From Roseivivax sediminis (GTDB lineage Bacteria > Pseudomonadota > Alphaproteobacteria > Rhodobacterales > Rhodobacteraceae), in contig NZ_FOMS01000001.1 of the NCBI RefSeq assembly GCF_900112685.1, positions 310,001 to 374,000 of the forward strand: a stretch of 64,000 nt of DNA, written 5' to 3'. Of the stretch, positions 48,289-57,267 are shown piece after piece. Each line of letters opens with the position of its first letter. The first letter of the stretch is position 1. The notes under the pieces are model-generated. The model searched no databases. It was not told the origin of the DNA and was given only the letters and a program-made list of their open reading frames with translations. The position numbers were made by a program, and so were the translations under genes.

Positions 48289-49164
48289 ATGCTTCAAAGA
48301 TCAATCGACCGTGTCACCAGGATTCCCGCGCTCGGTCCGGGCTTTGACGGTGACCATCACAAGGCCGCCCTGGTGGTCGCGCCTGGTGATCTGCCCGCGA
48401 CCGACCCTTTCTTCCTGATGGCCGATGACAACGTCACGCGGGCGGGAGCGTTCGGAGAGCCGCACCCCCACGCCGGCCTGGAAACCGTTACCTTCATGCT
48501 CAAAGGCTCCATGCAGGATACGGGCGGCAAGCTCGAGGAGGGCGATGTGGAGTGGATGACGGCGGGCAGCGGCATCGTTCATGCGGAAAACTCGATGGTC
48601 TCCGCCGGGATGCGGCTGTTCCAGCTTTGGCTGATCCTTCCCGAGGCAGAGCGCAACATGCCGCCCAGGGTCCAGATCCTGCGCCGCGACGCGATGCCGA
48701 CGCATACCGAACCCGGCGTCGCCGCGACGGTTTACAGTGGCAGGCTGGGGAACGCGGAGGCCCCGACGCGGAACGCCGTGCCGGTCACCCTCGTCGATAT
48801 CGAACTGGAGCCGGGAGCAACGTTCGAATTGCCGCTGCCTGCTTCGTACAATGCCTTCGCAGTCGTCATCGATGGCGCAGTGGACGCCGGTGCCGAAGAT
48901 CATCAGCTCGGCACAGGTTCGGTTGGGTGGAGTGGCCCCGCAGACGGAGAAGAAGGTTGCCTAAATCTGAAAGCGCTTGAAGGTGGCGCGAGAGTGCTGG
49001 TGTATGCTGGCCAGCCCCAGAACATCGAGGTGGTTGCGAAGGGACCCTTTATCGCCGGGTCACGCGAAGAACTCTCAGGCTATTATACAACTTATCGGAA
49101 CGGGAAGTTCCCGCACGCCGGCACGATGCGTCCCGTGGATCATGCCGGTGAAGATACGGCGTAA
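48289..49164 (+). CDS. Pirin family protein
   Basis: A 291-residue bicupin. The metal-binding residues are present in EPHPHAGLETVTF (two His) and GSGIVHAENSM (His and Glu). Bacterial pirins can act as quercetin 2,3-dioxygenases or as redox-sensing regulators; sequence does not decide. GAACC precedes the ATG with weak ribosome site. A second pirin gene ends at the right edge of the window. Confidence 0.92.
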   Translation: MLQRSIDRVTRIPALGPGFDGDHHKAALVVAPGDLPATDPFFLMADDNVTRAGAFGEPHPHAGLETVTFMLKGSMQDTGGKLEEGDVEWMTAGSGIVHAENSMVSAGMRLFQLWLILPEAERNMPPRVQILRRDAMPTHTEPGVAATVYSGRLGNAEAPTRNAVPVTLVDIELEPGATFELPLPASYNAFAVVIDGAVDAGAEDHQLGTGSVGWSGPADGEEGCLNLKALEGGARVLVYAGQPQNIEVVAKGPFIAGSREELSGYYTTYRNGKFPHAGTMRPVDHAGEDTA

Positions 49165-49392
49165 CGAACAGGGGGTACAGCCCGCTGCCGGTTTCGGGAA
49201 CACGCGATCAAAGGTCCATCGTCACGGCCTGGAACTCCATCGGATAGCCCGGTTTCCTGTGGCGACGAATTTGGGTCGCACAAGCGTTTGATGGTGTCCT
49301 GAACCGAATGACAACGCCCCCTGGTCGCAGTGGCTCGCGGCCGGGGGCAGCGCCCGGACAGACGACGCGAAGAAATCACACCCGCCGACATT

Positions 49393-49415
49393 GATATATC
49401 GAGAAACCTCGATTA
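49393..49415 (+). promoter_or_regulatory. Putative ArsR operator, box 1
   Basis: GATATATCGAGAAACCTCGA-TTA contains a perfect inverted repeat ATCGAG-AAAC-CTCGAT (49398-49413) and ends 10 bases before the ArsR start codon. A related sequence stands in front of the next gene (49765-49784), sharing GATATNTCGANAAANC. The arrangement suggests autoregulation. Confidence 0.55.
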
Positions 49416-49425
49416 CCTACCGGTC

Positions 49426-49728
49426 ATGAAGACGCTGGATGTGTTCAAAGCCCTGTCGAACGAGACGCGCCTCAAGATCTTGAACGGGTTGCGAGAGCCG
49501 GAGAAGAACTTCCCCCCGCAGGACGAGGGGGATTTCCACCTGGATGGTGTCTGCGTCAGCAGCATTCAGGAGGCGGTCGGGCTGAGCCAGTCGACGGTCT
49601 CGGGCTACCTTGCCACTCTCGAGCGTGCAGGGCTAGTGCGGTCCAAAAGGATGGGTCCCTGGACCTACTACAAGCGCAACGAAGAGAACATTCGGCGCGT
49701 GTTGAAAGCACTGGAAGAGGATCTGTAA
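49426..49728 (+). CDS. ArsR-family winged-helix repressor
   Basis: A 100-residue regulator starting MKTLDVFKALSNETRLKILN. The recognition helix is VGLSQSTVSGYLATLERAGL and the wing is SKRMGPWTYYKRNEENIR. Before it lies an unusual loop (FPPQDEGDFHLDGVCVSSIQ) seen in a subgroup of ArsR proteins. One cysteine only. No Shine-Dalgarno precedes the ATG; the operator-like box ends 10 bases upstream. It probably controls itself and the quinone-reductase operon that follows. Confidence 0.9.
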   Translation: MKTLDVFKALSNETRLKILNGLREPEKNFPPQDEGDFHLDGVCVSSIQEAVGLSQSTVSGYLATLERAGLVRSKRMGPWTYYKRNEENIRRVLKALEEDL

Positions 49729-49764
49729 CGCGGGGGCGAACTCCGCGCGACGTTTTCGCTAGGG

Positions 49765-49784
49765 TATCGTTTTTTCGAGATATC
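49765..49784 (-). promoter_or_regulatory. Putative ArsR operator, box 2
   Basis: Read on the minus strand this is GATATCTCGAAAAAACGATA, similar to box 1 at 49393. It lies 28 bases before the start of the quinone-reductase-like gene. The overlapping sequence also contains the palindromes AGATATCT and ATCTAGAT. Confidence 0.5.
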
Positions 49785-49811
49785 TAGATTTCCAAGAACG
49801 GAGAAACAACG

Positions 49812-50780
49812 ATGCAAGCTCTCACGCTCCCCCGCTTCGGCGGGCCCGATGCCTTTACACTGTCGGACCTCGAGGTGCCTTCGCCCGGCTCCGGCGAAGT
49901 TCTGGTCCGGGTACATGCGACCTCGATCAACCCGCTCGACTACCAGGTGCGGCGCGGCGACTACGCCGATCTGGTCCCCCTGCCCGCGATCACCGGTCAC
50001 GATGTCTCGGGCGTCGTCGAAGCCGTCGGCTCCGGCGTCTCGGCGTTCAAGCCGGGCGATGCGGTATGGTACACGCCGGAGATCTTCGGCGGACCGGGCA
50101 GCTACGCCGAGTACCACGTCGCCAGCGAGGCGATCGTCGGCCACAAGCCGGCCGGCCTGACGCACCTGGAGGCGGCCAGCCTCAGCCTCGTCGGCGGCAC
50201 GGTCTGGGAGGCGCTGATAAGCCGCGCCGGTTTGCGCGTCGGTGAGAGCATCCTGATCCAAGGCGCCGCTGGCGGCGTCGGCCACATCGCCGTTCAGGTC
50301 GCCAAGGCCACCGGCGCCTTCGTCATCGCGACCGCCTCCGATTACAACGCGGACTTCGTCAGGAGCATCGGCGCCGACGTCGTGATCGACTACCGCGCGG
50401 AGGACTACGTCACCGCCGTGAACCGCGAGACCGCCGGCGCGGGCGTGGACGTCGTGCTCGACACCATCGGCGGCGACACGCTCGAGAAAAGCCCGCATGT
50501 GCTGGCGCAGCTCGGCCGGATCGTCTCCATCGTAGACATCACCACGCCGCAGAACCTGGTCGAGGCCTGGGGGCGCAACGCCAGCTACCACTTCGTGTTC
50601 ACCCGCCAGAACCGCGGCAAGCTCGATGAGCTGTCGACTCTGGTTCAGCGCGGACTGCTAAAACCCCATCACGGTGCGACCTATCCGCTCGCCGGGATCC
50701 CCGACGCCCATGCGCTGCTGGAGACGCCGCGCAACGGACTGCGTGGCAAGATCGGCATCGCCGTCGCACAAGAGGACTGA
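49812..50780 (+). CDS. NADPH:quinone reductase-like zinc-independent oxidoreductase
   Basis: A 322-residue medium-chain protein of the quinone oxidoreductase branch. It has [20 protein letters not shown], the conserved [15 protein letters not shown], and the NADPH motif [20 protein letters not shown]; no structural-zinc cysteines. Members reduce quinones or enones. GGAG 8 bases before the ATG. The luciferase-like gene starts 4 bases after its stop. Confidence 0.92.
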   Translation: MQALTLPRFGGPDAFTLSDLEVPSPGSGEVLVRVHATSINPLDYQVRRGDYADLVPLPAITGHDVSGVVEAVGSGVSAFKPGDAVWYTPEIFGGPGSYAEYHVASEAIVGHKPAGLTHLEAASLSLVGGTVWEALISRAGLRVGESILIQGAAGGVGHIAVQVAKATGAFVIATASDYNADFVRSIGADVVIDYRAEDYVTAVNRETAGAGVDVVLDTIGGDTLEKSPHVLAQLGRIVSIVDITTPQNLVEAWGRNASYHFVFTRQNRGKLDELSTLVQRGLLKPHHGATYPLAGIPDAHALLETPRNGLRGKIGIAVAQED

Positions 50781-50784
50781 TCCC

Positions 50785-51789
50785 ATGGATGACGCATTGT
50801 CCGGCGACCGCTCTGCGGACATCGCCCTGCCGCGCCATGACGCCTTCGACCGGGTCTTCGTGCCCGGCAGGACGACGCTCGGCCTGTTCTTTCCGATCGA
50901 GGCCTTCAAGGGCCTCGTGCCGACCCTGAAGGACCAGGCGTCGCTGGCGCAGAAAGCCGAAGACCTGGGCTTCACGGCGCTCTGGGCACGCGATGTGCCG
51001 CTCTTGGACCCCAGCTTCGGCGACGTCGGGCAGATCCACGACCCCTGGGTCTGGCTTGCCGCGATGGCGACCCAGACCAGCCGGATCGCCCTGGGGACGG
51101 GCGCCGCGGTCATCACGCTGCGCCATCCGCTGGAAACCGCGAAAGCGGCGGCGTCGGTCGATCTTCTGTCTGGCGGACGCGTTCTCTTGGGCGTGGCCAG
51201 CGGCGACCGGCCGGTGGAGTTCCCGGCCTACGGGCGCGACCACGCCACGCGCGGCGCGGACTTCCGCGAGGCGCTGGGCTTCCTGCGCCGCGCGTTGGGC
51301 GAAAGCTTTCCCGACATCAACTCGCCGCTGGGGCGGATGCAGGGCGTGGACCTTCTGCCGAAGCCGGTCCGCGGCCGCCTGCCGGTCCTGATCACGGGAC
51401 GCAGCCAGCAGTCCCTCGACTGGGTTGCCGCCAACACCGATGCGTGGCTGACCTATCCCCGGCCCCCTGCGGCACATCTCAAGGCGATGCAGGACTGGCG
51501 GGCGGCGGCCGACCTTGCCGGCGTCGCGACGCCCCCGGTCGCCCAGTCGCTCTACATTGACCTGGCGGACGATCCCGGTGCGCAGCCGACACCCATCCAC
51601 CTGGGCTATCGACTGGGGCGCCACGCCCTGACCGACCTTCTGCGCGGCCTCGCGGAGACCGGGGTCGGTCACGTCGCGCTCAACCTGCGCTTCGCGACGC
51701 GCGATGCACGCGACGTGGTCGAAGAGATCGGCACGCATGTGATCCCCGGGCTCGGCGCCGTCCAGGCGCCGGCCGTCGCCCATCCTTGA
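50785..51789 (+). CDS. Luciferase-like monooxygenase (LLM class)
   Basis: A 334-residue flavin-dependent oxidoreductase of the bacterial-luciferase fold. Signature parts are LGLFFPIEAFKGLVPTLKDQ, QKAEDLGFTALWARDVPL and GTGAAVITLRHPLETAKAAA, then LLSGGRVLLGVASGDRPVEF. Substrate unknown. Second gene of the ArsR-preceded operon. Confidence 0.9.
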   Translation: MDDALSGDRSADIALPRHDAFDRVFVPGRTTLGLFFPIEAFKGLVPTLKDQASLAQKAEDLGFTALWARDVPLLDPSFGDVGQIHDPWVWLAAMATQTSRIALGTGAAVITLRHPLETAKAAASVDLLSGGRVLLGVASGDRPVEFPAYGRDHATRGADFREALGFLRRALGESFPDINSPLGRMQGVDLLPKPVRGRLPVLITGRSQQSLDWVAANTDAWLTYPRPPAAHLKAMQDWRAAADLAGVATPPVAQSLYIDLADDPGAQPTPIHLGYRLGRHALTDLLRGLAETGVGHVALNLRFATRDARDVVEEIGTHVIPGLGAVQAPAVAHP

Positions 51790-51812
51790 TCAGCAACCGG
51801 AGGCACGTCGCC

Positions 51813-52130
51813 ATGGTCATCGAACTTGCAAAATTCCGGCTCACGCCCGGCAAGGCCGGGGCGTTTCTGAACGCCATCGACGAGGCCGCGCCGCTCCTGC
51901 AGGGGGCCGCCGGCTATCGGGGTCACAGCGTCGGTCTCGGCGTCGAGGATCCGGGGACAGCGACATTGATCGTCGCCTGGCGAAGCCACGCCGATCACGT
52001 GGTGCGGTTCGAGCCGAGCGAGGCCCATCAGGCGCTGATCGACAGTCTCGACGGGCTTTACGAGGGCGACATCGACGTCCTCCACGTCGATGCGGAGGTG
52101 CCGCAGCCGCCCGCCGCCCCACAGGCCTGA
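51813..52130 (+). CDS. Antibiotic-biosynthesis-monooxygenase (ABM) domain protein
   Basis: A 105-residue ferredoxin-like-fold protein (MVIELAKFRLTPGKAGAFLN, GYRGHSVGLGVEDPGTATLI, WRSHADHVVRFEPSEAHQAL). ABM proteins act as cofactor-free quinol monooxygenases or as heme/flavin partners. GGAGG before ATG 51813. Third and last gene of the operon; its stop is followed by a hairpin region. Confidence 0.87.
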   Translation: MVIELAKFRLTPGKAGAFLNAIDEAAPLLQGAAGYRGHSVGLGVEDPGTATLIVAWRSHADHVVRFEPSEAHQALIDSLDGLYEGDIDVLHVDAEVPQPPAAPQA

Positions 52131-52151
52131 GCCGTCCGGTGCATGCGGACG

Positions 52152-52177
52152 GCCGGTCCCGGGCCACCGGGGCCGGC
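52152..52177. terminator. Hairpin between converging ABM and aldehyde dehydrogenase genes
   Basis: GCCGGTCCC pairs with GGGGCCGGC (one T-G pair) around an 8-base loop. It lies 22 bases after the ABM stop. No T tract. The rest of the 189-base gap contains nothing else I can name. Confidence 0.4.
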
Positions 52178-52319
52178 GGCGTCATGGCGCCCGGATCGCG
52201 ATGCGGGCGCCGGCGCGCGGGCCTCAACGGGCCAATGCGGCGGGGACATCCCGGTCCGGGCGGGGACGCATCGGGGGGCCGGTCACGACCGACCCTCACC
52301 GCACCTCGGTCGAAGACCC

Positions 52320-53705
52320 TCACCCCTTCCGGCGCATCACGATCATCTTCTCCTGCACCATCTCCCGCATGGTGTAGGGTATGCCCCCGGTTCCGTACCC
52401 GCTTTCCCGGCGCCCGGCGAACGGCATCCAGTCCGTGCGGAACGCGGTGGCGTCGTTGATCATCACCGCCGAGGCGTCAAGTCGATCGGCCGCGCGCAGC
52501 GCCAAGTCGATATCTTGCGCAAAGACGCTGGCCTGGAACGCCGTCGGAAGCGCGTTGGCACGCGATATCGCCTCGGAAAGATCGCGATAGCGCAGCACTG
52601 CCACTACCGGGCCGAACACTTCCTCGGTCACGATCCTAGCGTCCGGCGCCGGGTCCAGCAGGACCGCCGGGCGCAGCGTGGTCTCCGACAGCCGGTCGCC
52701 CCCGGTGGCGAGGACGGCACCGCCTTCCACGGCCTGTCGCGTCCAGTCCGAAACCCGGTCGGCCTCCCGCGGCAGGATCAGCGGTCCGACTTCGGTATCG
52801 CCCAGTGTCGGATCGGCGGTGCGCAGGGCCTCGACGCGCGCCACCAGCCGGTCGGTGAAGTCGTCGGCGATGTCCTCGTGCACGAAGATCCGCTGGGTCG
52901 AAACGCAGACCTGTCCGGCATGATAGAAGCCGCCCTTGACCACGGGCTCGATGATCGCATCCAGGTCGGCGCTGCGATCGACGATGGCGGGCGCCACGCC
53001 GCCATGCTCCAGCGCGGAGCGTGTGCCAGGAGCGAGCTTGTGATGCAGCGACCAGCCAACGCGGGCCGAGCCGATGAAACTGAGAAAGCCCACCCGCCGG
53101 TCCGTCGCCAAGCTCTCGGCCAGGGCGTTGCCGTCGGGAAGGAAGCTCTGGCACCACGGCTCCGGCAGGCCGGCCTCGTGGACCAGCGCGACGAAATCGA
53201 GGCACGACAGGGGTGTCGTGCTCGCCGGCTTGACGATGACCGGGCAGCCGACCGCGATCGCCGGCGCCACCTGGTGGACGATCAGGTTGAGCGGATGGTT
53301 GAAGGCCGAGATGGCCGCGACGATGCCGATCGGCTCCCTAGTGGTGAACGCCCACCGGTTCTCCGCCGCGGCCGAGAGGCCCATGGGGATTTCCCGGCCG
53401 GCGAAGCCACGCAGCTCGTCGGCCGCGTTGTGGACGCCGTCGATGGCACGGGTGGTCTCGACGATGGCGTCGGGCAACGGCTTGCCGCCCTCGCGCGCGA
53501 TCTGCATCGCGAGGTGGTCGCGCCGGCCTTCCATCAACGCCGCGAGCCTGCGCAGGATCGCCATCCGCTGATGCGGCCGCAACCAGGCGTCGCGATTCCG
53601 GAACGTCCTTTCGGCGGCTTGAAGCTTGCGCTCCAGCGAGGCGGCACCATCTGTCGTGACCTCCGCGATCGGCGTGCGGTCAAACGCCTGTGAAACGGTC
53701 AGCAT
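52320..53705 (-). CDS. NAD(P)-dependent aldehyde dehydrogenase
   Basis: A 461-residue enzyme with AISAFNHPLNLIVHQVAPAI, GSARVGW, catalytic Glu in LEHGGVAP (usually LELGG) and catalytic Cys in HAGQVCVSTQR, plus VTEEVFGPVVAVL. It resembles lactaldehyde/succinate-semialdehyde/phosphonoacetaldehyde-type members. It follows the ThDP enzyme by 21 bases, so that enzyme may deliver its aldehyde or the pair may act on one ketoacid route. Confidence 0.92.
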   Translation of the reverse strand: MLTVSQAFDRTPIAEVTTDGAASLERKLQAAERTFRNRDAWLRPHQRMAILRRLAALMEGRRDHLAMQIAREGGKPLPDAIVETTRAIDGVHNAADELRGFAGREIPMGLSAAAENRWAFTTREPIGIVAAISAFNHPLNLIVHQVAPAIAVGCPVIVKPASTTPLSCLDFVALVHEAGLPEPWCQSFLPDGNALAESLATDRRVGFLSFIGSARVGWSLHHKLAPGTRSALEHGGVAPAIVDRSADLDAIIEPVVKGGFYHAGQVCVSTQRIFVHEDIADDFTDRLVARVEALRTADPTLGDTEVGPLILPREADRVSDWTRQAVEGGAVLATGGDRLSETTLRPAVLLDPAPDARIVTEEVFGPVVAVLRYRDLSEAISRANALPTAFQASVFAQDIDLALRAADRLDASAVMINDATAFRTDWMPFAGRRESGYGTGGIPYTMREMVQEKMIVMRRKG

Positions 53706-53726
53706 GACGGGGCCTTTCCTGCTGGA

Positions 53727-55382
53727 TCATGCGCATTCGACACCGGGCGAGCGGTTCTTCAGCTCTTCGACCAACACGCGCGAGTTTTCGGAGTAGTCGA
53801 TCGGCACGTCGATCAGATGGACGCCGCCTCCCGCAAAGGCGGCCTCCAGTGTCGGAACAAGATCCTCGACCGCCGTCACCCGCGATCCGCGCGCGCCATG
53901 GGCCCGCGCATATTGCACGAAATCGGGGTTGTTGAACGTCATGCCGAAATCGGGGAAGCCGTCGACCGCCTGTTTCCAGCGGATCATGCCGTAGGCGCTG
54001 TCGTTCAGGATCACCACCACGAGGTTCAGCCCCAGCCGCACCGCCGTTTCCATTTCCTGCGAGTTCATCATGAAGCCGCCGTCGCCGCAGATCGCCATCA
54101 CGCGGCGATCCGGGTGCAGCATGGCCGCCATCATCGCCGAGGGCAGACCCGCTCCCATGGTCGCCAGCGCATTGTCGAGGATCAGCGTGTTGGCGACATG
54201 CGTGCGGTAGTTGCGGCTGAACCAGATCTTGTACATGCCGTTGTCGAGACAGACGATGCCGTCCTCCGGCATGACCTTGCGGACATCATGGACGACCCGC
54301 TGCGGCGTGATCGGAAAACGGTCCTCGTCGGCGCGGTCGTTCAGATGTGCGAGGATACGCTGGCGCAATTCGGGCAGCTCTTCATCGGACGAAAGCCGCC
54401 CCTGCAGCCGTTCGGCCAGCGCCATCGTCGAAGCGCCGATATCCCCGATCACCTCGAAGTCCGGGTGATAGACCTCTTCCACCGTGGCGGACTGGTAGCC
54501 GATGTGGATAACCTTCGGCCCGCCCGCGCTTCTCATCAGGAACGGCGGCTTTTCGACGGTGTCGTGGCCGATGGCGATGATCAGGTCGGCGCGTTCGATG
54601 GCCTCGTGAACGTAGTCGCCTTCCGAAAGCGCGGCAGTACCCACGTAGAGGTTCGAGCCACCATCGACGGCGCCCTTGCCCATCTGGGTGTTGAAGAACG
54701 GCAGCCCCGTGCGGACGATGAAGGCCGACAGCGGCTCGACCAGCGCCGGCCTGTTGCCGGCTGCGCCGACCATCACCAGCGGACGCTTCGCCTCCAGGAT
54801 CATCCGGGTGGCGGTCTCGAGAGCGTCTCTGTGGGCGACGGCGCGTTCCGGGGCATGCGGTGGGACGAGGGTGGCATCGGCCACGGTCTCGGCGGCGACG
54901 TCCTCGGGCAGTTCAAGGTGCACCGGACCCGGCCGTTCCTCCATCGCGACACGGAAGGCATCGCGCACCGTCGTGGGGATGGAGCCCGCGCTGACGATCT
55001 GGCGCGCCATCTTGGTCAGTGGCCTCATGGAGCCCACGACATCCACGATCTGGAACCGTGCCTGCCGCGCGCTCATCACCGCCTTCTGGCCCGTCACGAG
55101 GATCATCGGCATCGCGCCGAGATGGGCATACGCCGCGCCGGTGGCGAAGTTCAGTGCGCCGGGACCGAGCGTGGCCAGGCAGACGCCGGGCCTGCCGGTC
55201 AGCCGCCCGTGAGTCGCGGCCATGAAGGCCGCGGCCTGTTCATGTCTTGTGAGAACAAGCTCGATGCCGGAGTTCCGTATCGACTCGAGAACGTCGAGAT
55301 TCTCCTCGCCCGGAACACCGAAGACGCGCTGAACGCCCTCGCTTTCCAGCGCCGCGACAAGTATATCGGATCCCTTGTGCAT
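53727..55382 (-). CDS. Acetolactate-synthase-like thiamin-diphosphate enzyme
   Basis: A 551-residue protein starting MHKGSDILVAALESEGVQRV. The activator Glu is in LTRHEQAAAFMAATHGRLTG, and the ThDP motif starts ICGDGGFMMNSQEMETAVRL and ends VILNDSAYG. Whole-length similarity is to catabolic acetolactate synthases and related large subunits. No small regulatory subunit gene is near, and it pairs with an aldehyde dehydrogenase, so biosynthesis of branched amino acids is unlikely. Confidence 0.9.
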   Translation of the reverse strand: MHKGSDILVAALESEGVQRVFGVPGEENLDVLESIRNSGIELVLTRHEQAAAFMAATHGRLTGRPGVCLATLGPGALNFATGAAYAHLGAMPMILVTGQKAVMSARQARFQIVDVVGSMRPLTKMARQIVSAGSIPTTVRDAFRVAMEERPGPVHLELPEDVAAETVADATLVPPHAPERAVAHRDALETATRMILEAKRPLVMVGAAGNRPALVEPLSAFIVRTGLPFFNTQMGKGAVDGGSNLYVGTAALSEGDYVHEAIERADLIIAIGHDTVEKPPFLMRSAGGPKVIHIGYQSATVEEVYHPDFEVIGDIGASTMALAERLQGRLSSDEELPELRQRILAHLNDRADEDRFPITPQRVVHDVRKVMPEDGIVCLDNGMYKIWFSRNYRTHVANTLILDNALATMGAGLPSAMMAAMLHPDRRVMAICGDGGFMMNSQEMETAVRLGLNLVVVILNDSAYGMIRWKQAVDGFPDFGMTFNNPDFVQYARAHGARGSRVTAVEDLVPTLEAAFAGGGVHLIDVPIDYSENSRVLVEELKNRSPGVECA

Positions 55383-55536
55383 GGTGTCGGGCCTGCCTTG
55401 CTACATTGATGGTTTGCCGATCGACCGCGCGGCGCTATGGGTCATACTGGCTCATCCGTTCTCGCGCCGTTGGTGCCTTGACGATTGTGTGCTGGTCCTC
55501 CTGGCTGCCCGGGAGGCAAGACGCAGTCGGAGGTGT

Positions 55537-56202
55537 TCAAGACCTTTCTGCCGAGATTTGCACATTCAGTCGATGTCGCAACGCCATGACATCTTCTCTC
55601 ATCAGAGCATGGCCAGCCCCCGGGTAGACGCGCCGCGCGACAGTGGCGCCGAGACCGCGAAGCACATCGGCGCTTTCTTCGAACCGGGCCAGGGGAATGT
55701 GTGGGTCACGCTCGTGACAACTCAGTTCGACGTTCAGCCCGTGAAGCTCGGTAGCGTAGTCGAAGCGCTTGCCGCGATACCCATAGAGGTCTGCCTGGGG
55801 CCCGGTCATGGCGTCGTCGGTGCCGACCAGTGCACCCGAGAAGCCGAATACCGTACTCAAACCCTGTCCCTGCCGCGCGGCGAATTCGAGGCCGAGACAG
55901 GCGCCCTGGCTGAAGCCACAGATGGATATCGCGTTCAGCGGCAACCCGTCGGACCGGAGCTCTGCGACCGCTGCCGCCACAGCATCGAGGCCCCGGTCGA
56001 GCCATGCAGAGAGTTCGGAAAAGGGAGCAAGGAAACTCACCGGCCACCACGACCGTTCCGGGGCCTCGGGTGCGATCACCGCGACGTCGGGCAGAGCAAG
56101 CGTGTCGAACATCGACACCATGTCGGCCGCCGACCCGCCGCGTCCGTGCAGCAGGACGAGGCCAGCGATCGCCCGATCCTTTGAGGCACCCCCGCGCTTC
56201 AC
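55537..56202 (-). CDS. Phospholipase/carboxylesterase-type hydrolase (MhqD-like)
   Basis: A 221-residue alpha/beta hydrolase. The oxyanion part is VLLHGRGGSAADMVSM, nucleophile ISICGFSQGACLGLEFA, acid in CHERDPHIPLARFEE, and His in YPGAGHALMRED. In Bacillus, MhqD-type hydrolases are co-induced with hydroquinone dioxygenases. The ATG overlaps the stop of the preceding dioxygenase gene by 4 bases, so they are co-translated. The C-terminal half of the fusion at 62281 is its counterpart. Confidence 0.9.
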   Translation of the reverse strand: MKRGGASKDRAIAGLVLLHGRGGSAADMVSMFDTLALPDVAVIAPEAPERSWWPVSFLAPFSELSAWLDRGLDAVAAAVAELRSDGLPLNAISICGFSQGACLGLEFAARQGQGLSTVFGFSGALVGTDDAMTGPQADLYGYRGKRFDYATELHGLNVELSCHERDPHIPLARFEESADVLRGLGATVARRVYPGAGHALMREDVMALRHRLNVQISAERS

Positions 56203-57119
56203 GACGCTAACTCGAGTGGCGGCAGCACCCGTTCGATCCGGGCGCGCAAGTGCTCGTATTTCGGCGGCAGCTTGAGCGCCGTGCCGAGCGAGCCGGGCGC
56301 TTCATCTACGGCGAAACCCGGTGGGTCCGTCGCGATCTCGAAAAGCACGCCCCCCGGCTCGCGGAAGTAGATCGCATTGAAGTACTGCCGGTCGATCACC
56401 GGCGTCACGTCGCACCCGGCCGCCAGCAGTCGTTCGCGCCATTCGAGCTGGATGTCATCGCTCTCGGCGCGGAAGGCGATATGGTGGATCGTCCCGACGC
56501 CGCTGCGCGGCGGTCCAGGCGCGTCGGAGGACACGATGTCGATGATCGATGCCGGCCCCTTGCCTTTTGCCACGAAGCGCAACCGCTCGGTCCGGCCAGT
56601 TTCGGAACCGGCCGCATCGTAGCCAAGATGCTCGGTCAGCAGTCGTGCGGTCGGCTCCGGGTTCCGCTCCCAAAGCGTGACTGAATGGAAACCGGCAAGC
56701 GCCTCGCCGTTGACCGAATCCGTCTCGATCAGTTCGACAGGGGCCCCGTCCGGATCGTGCAGCACGACGACACGCGCACCGAACCGCACCTCCGCCTTGT
56801 CGACGCTATCGGCGTCGAGCCTGCGACGGTCGACCCAGCCGTTGAGAGCCTCGGCCGACACCCGATACGCGACAGCGCTCGCCATGCCGGGCCCTGCCCG
56901 ACCCGGTGCCGCGCCGACGAACGGAAAGAAGGTCATGATCGTTCCCGGCGATCCTGCGTCGTCGCCGTAATAGAGGTGGTAGGTTTCGGGGGCGTCGAAA
57001 TTCACGGTCTTCTTCACCAGCCGTTGACCCAGCAGGCCGGCATAGAAGTCCAGATTCTCTTGCGGCGCGCCGCATATCGACGTGATGTGATGAAGTCCGG
57101 GGATTGCTCCTACAGGCAT
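56199..57119 (-). CDS. Ring-cleaving VOC dioxygenase (MhqO-like)
   Basis: A 306-residue extradiol-type protein with two VOC domains. The first starts PGLHHITSICGAPQENLDFY and ends HDPDGAPVELIETD, the second has GTIHHIAFRAESDDIQLEWR and FREPGGVLFEIATDPPGF. The metal ligands are two His and a Glu, as in hydroquinone-type MhqA/MhqO and LinE. GAGG 8 bases before ATG 57119. Overlaps the esterase start by ATGA. Confidence 0.92.
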   Translation of the reverse strand: MPVGAIPGLHHITSICGAPQENLDFYAGLLGQRLVKKTVNFDAPETYHLYYGDDAGSPGTIMTFFPFVGAAPGRAGPGMASAVAYRVSAEALNGWVDRRRLDADSVDKAEVRFGARVVVLHDPDGAPVELIETDSVNGEALAGFHSVTLWERNPEPTARLLTEHLGYDAAGSETGRTERLRFVAKGKGPASIIDIVSSDAPGPPRSGVGTIHHIAFRAESDDIQLEWRERLLAAGCDVTPVIDRQYFNAIYFREPGGVLFEIATDPPGFAVDEAPGSLGTALKLPPKYEHLRARIERVLPPLELAS

Positions 57120-57123
57120 TCCG

Positions 57124-57255
57124 TCACCTCGAATCGGAGATGAAGCGTTTGGCGCGCATGCGCCGCACGACCAGGAGGTGCACCGGCGACCTTGCCGAGG
57201 CCCCGTCCGGCGCGTGCGCAAGGCTGCTTTGCTTCAAGAGGTCTTCTTCAGTCAT
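57124..57255 (-). CDS. Small ORF between flavin reductase and dioxygenase genes
   Basis: A 43-codon frame starting MTEEDLLKQSSLAHAPDGAS with GAAAGG 8 bases upstream, 12 bases after the flavin enzyme's stop. It ends 4 bases before the dioxygenase start. The basic C-terminus (RRMRAKRFISDSR) has no known family. Spacing favours real translation in the operon, but a chance frame is possible. Confidence 0.4.
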   Translation of the reverse strand: MTEEDLLKQSSLAHAPDGASARSPVHLLVVRRMRAKRFISDSR

Positions 57256-57267
57256 CGCGTCTGCCTT

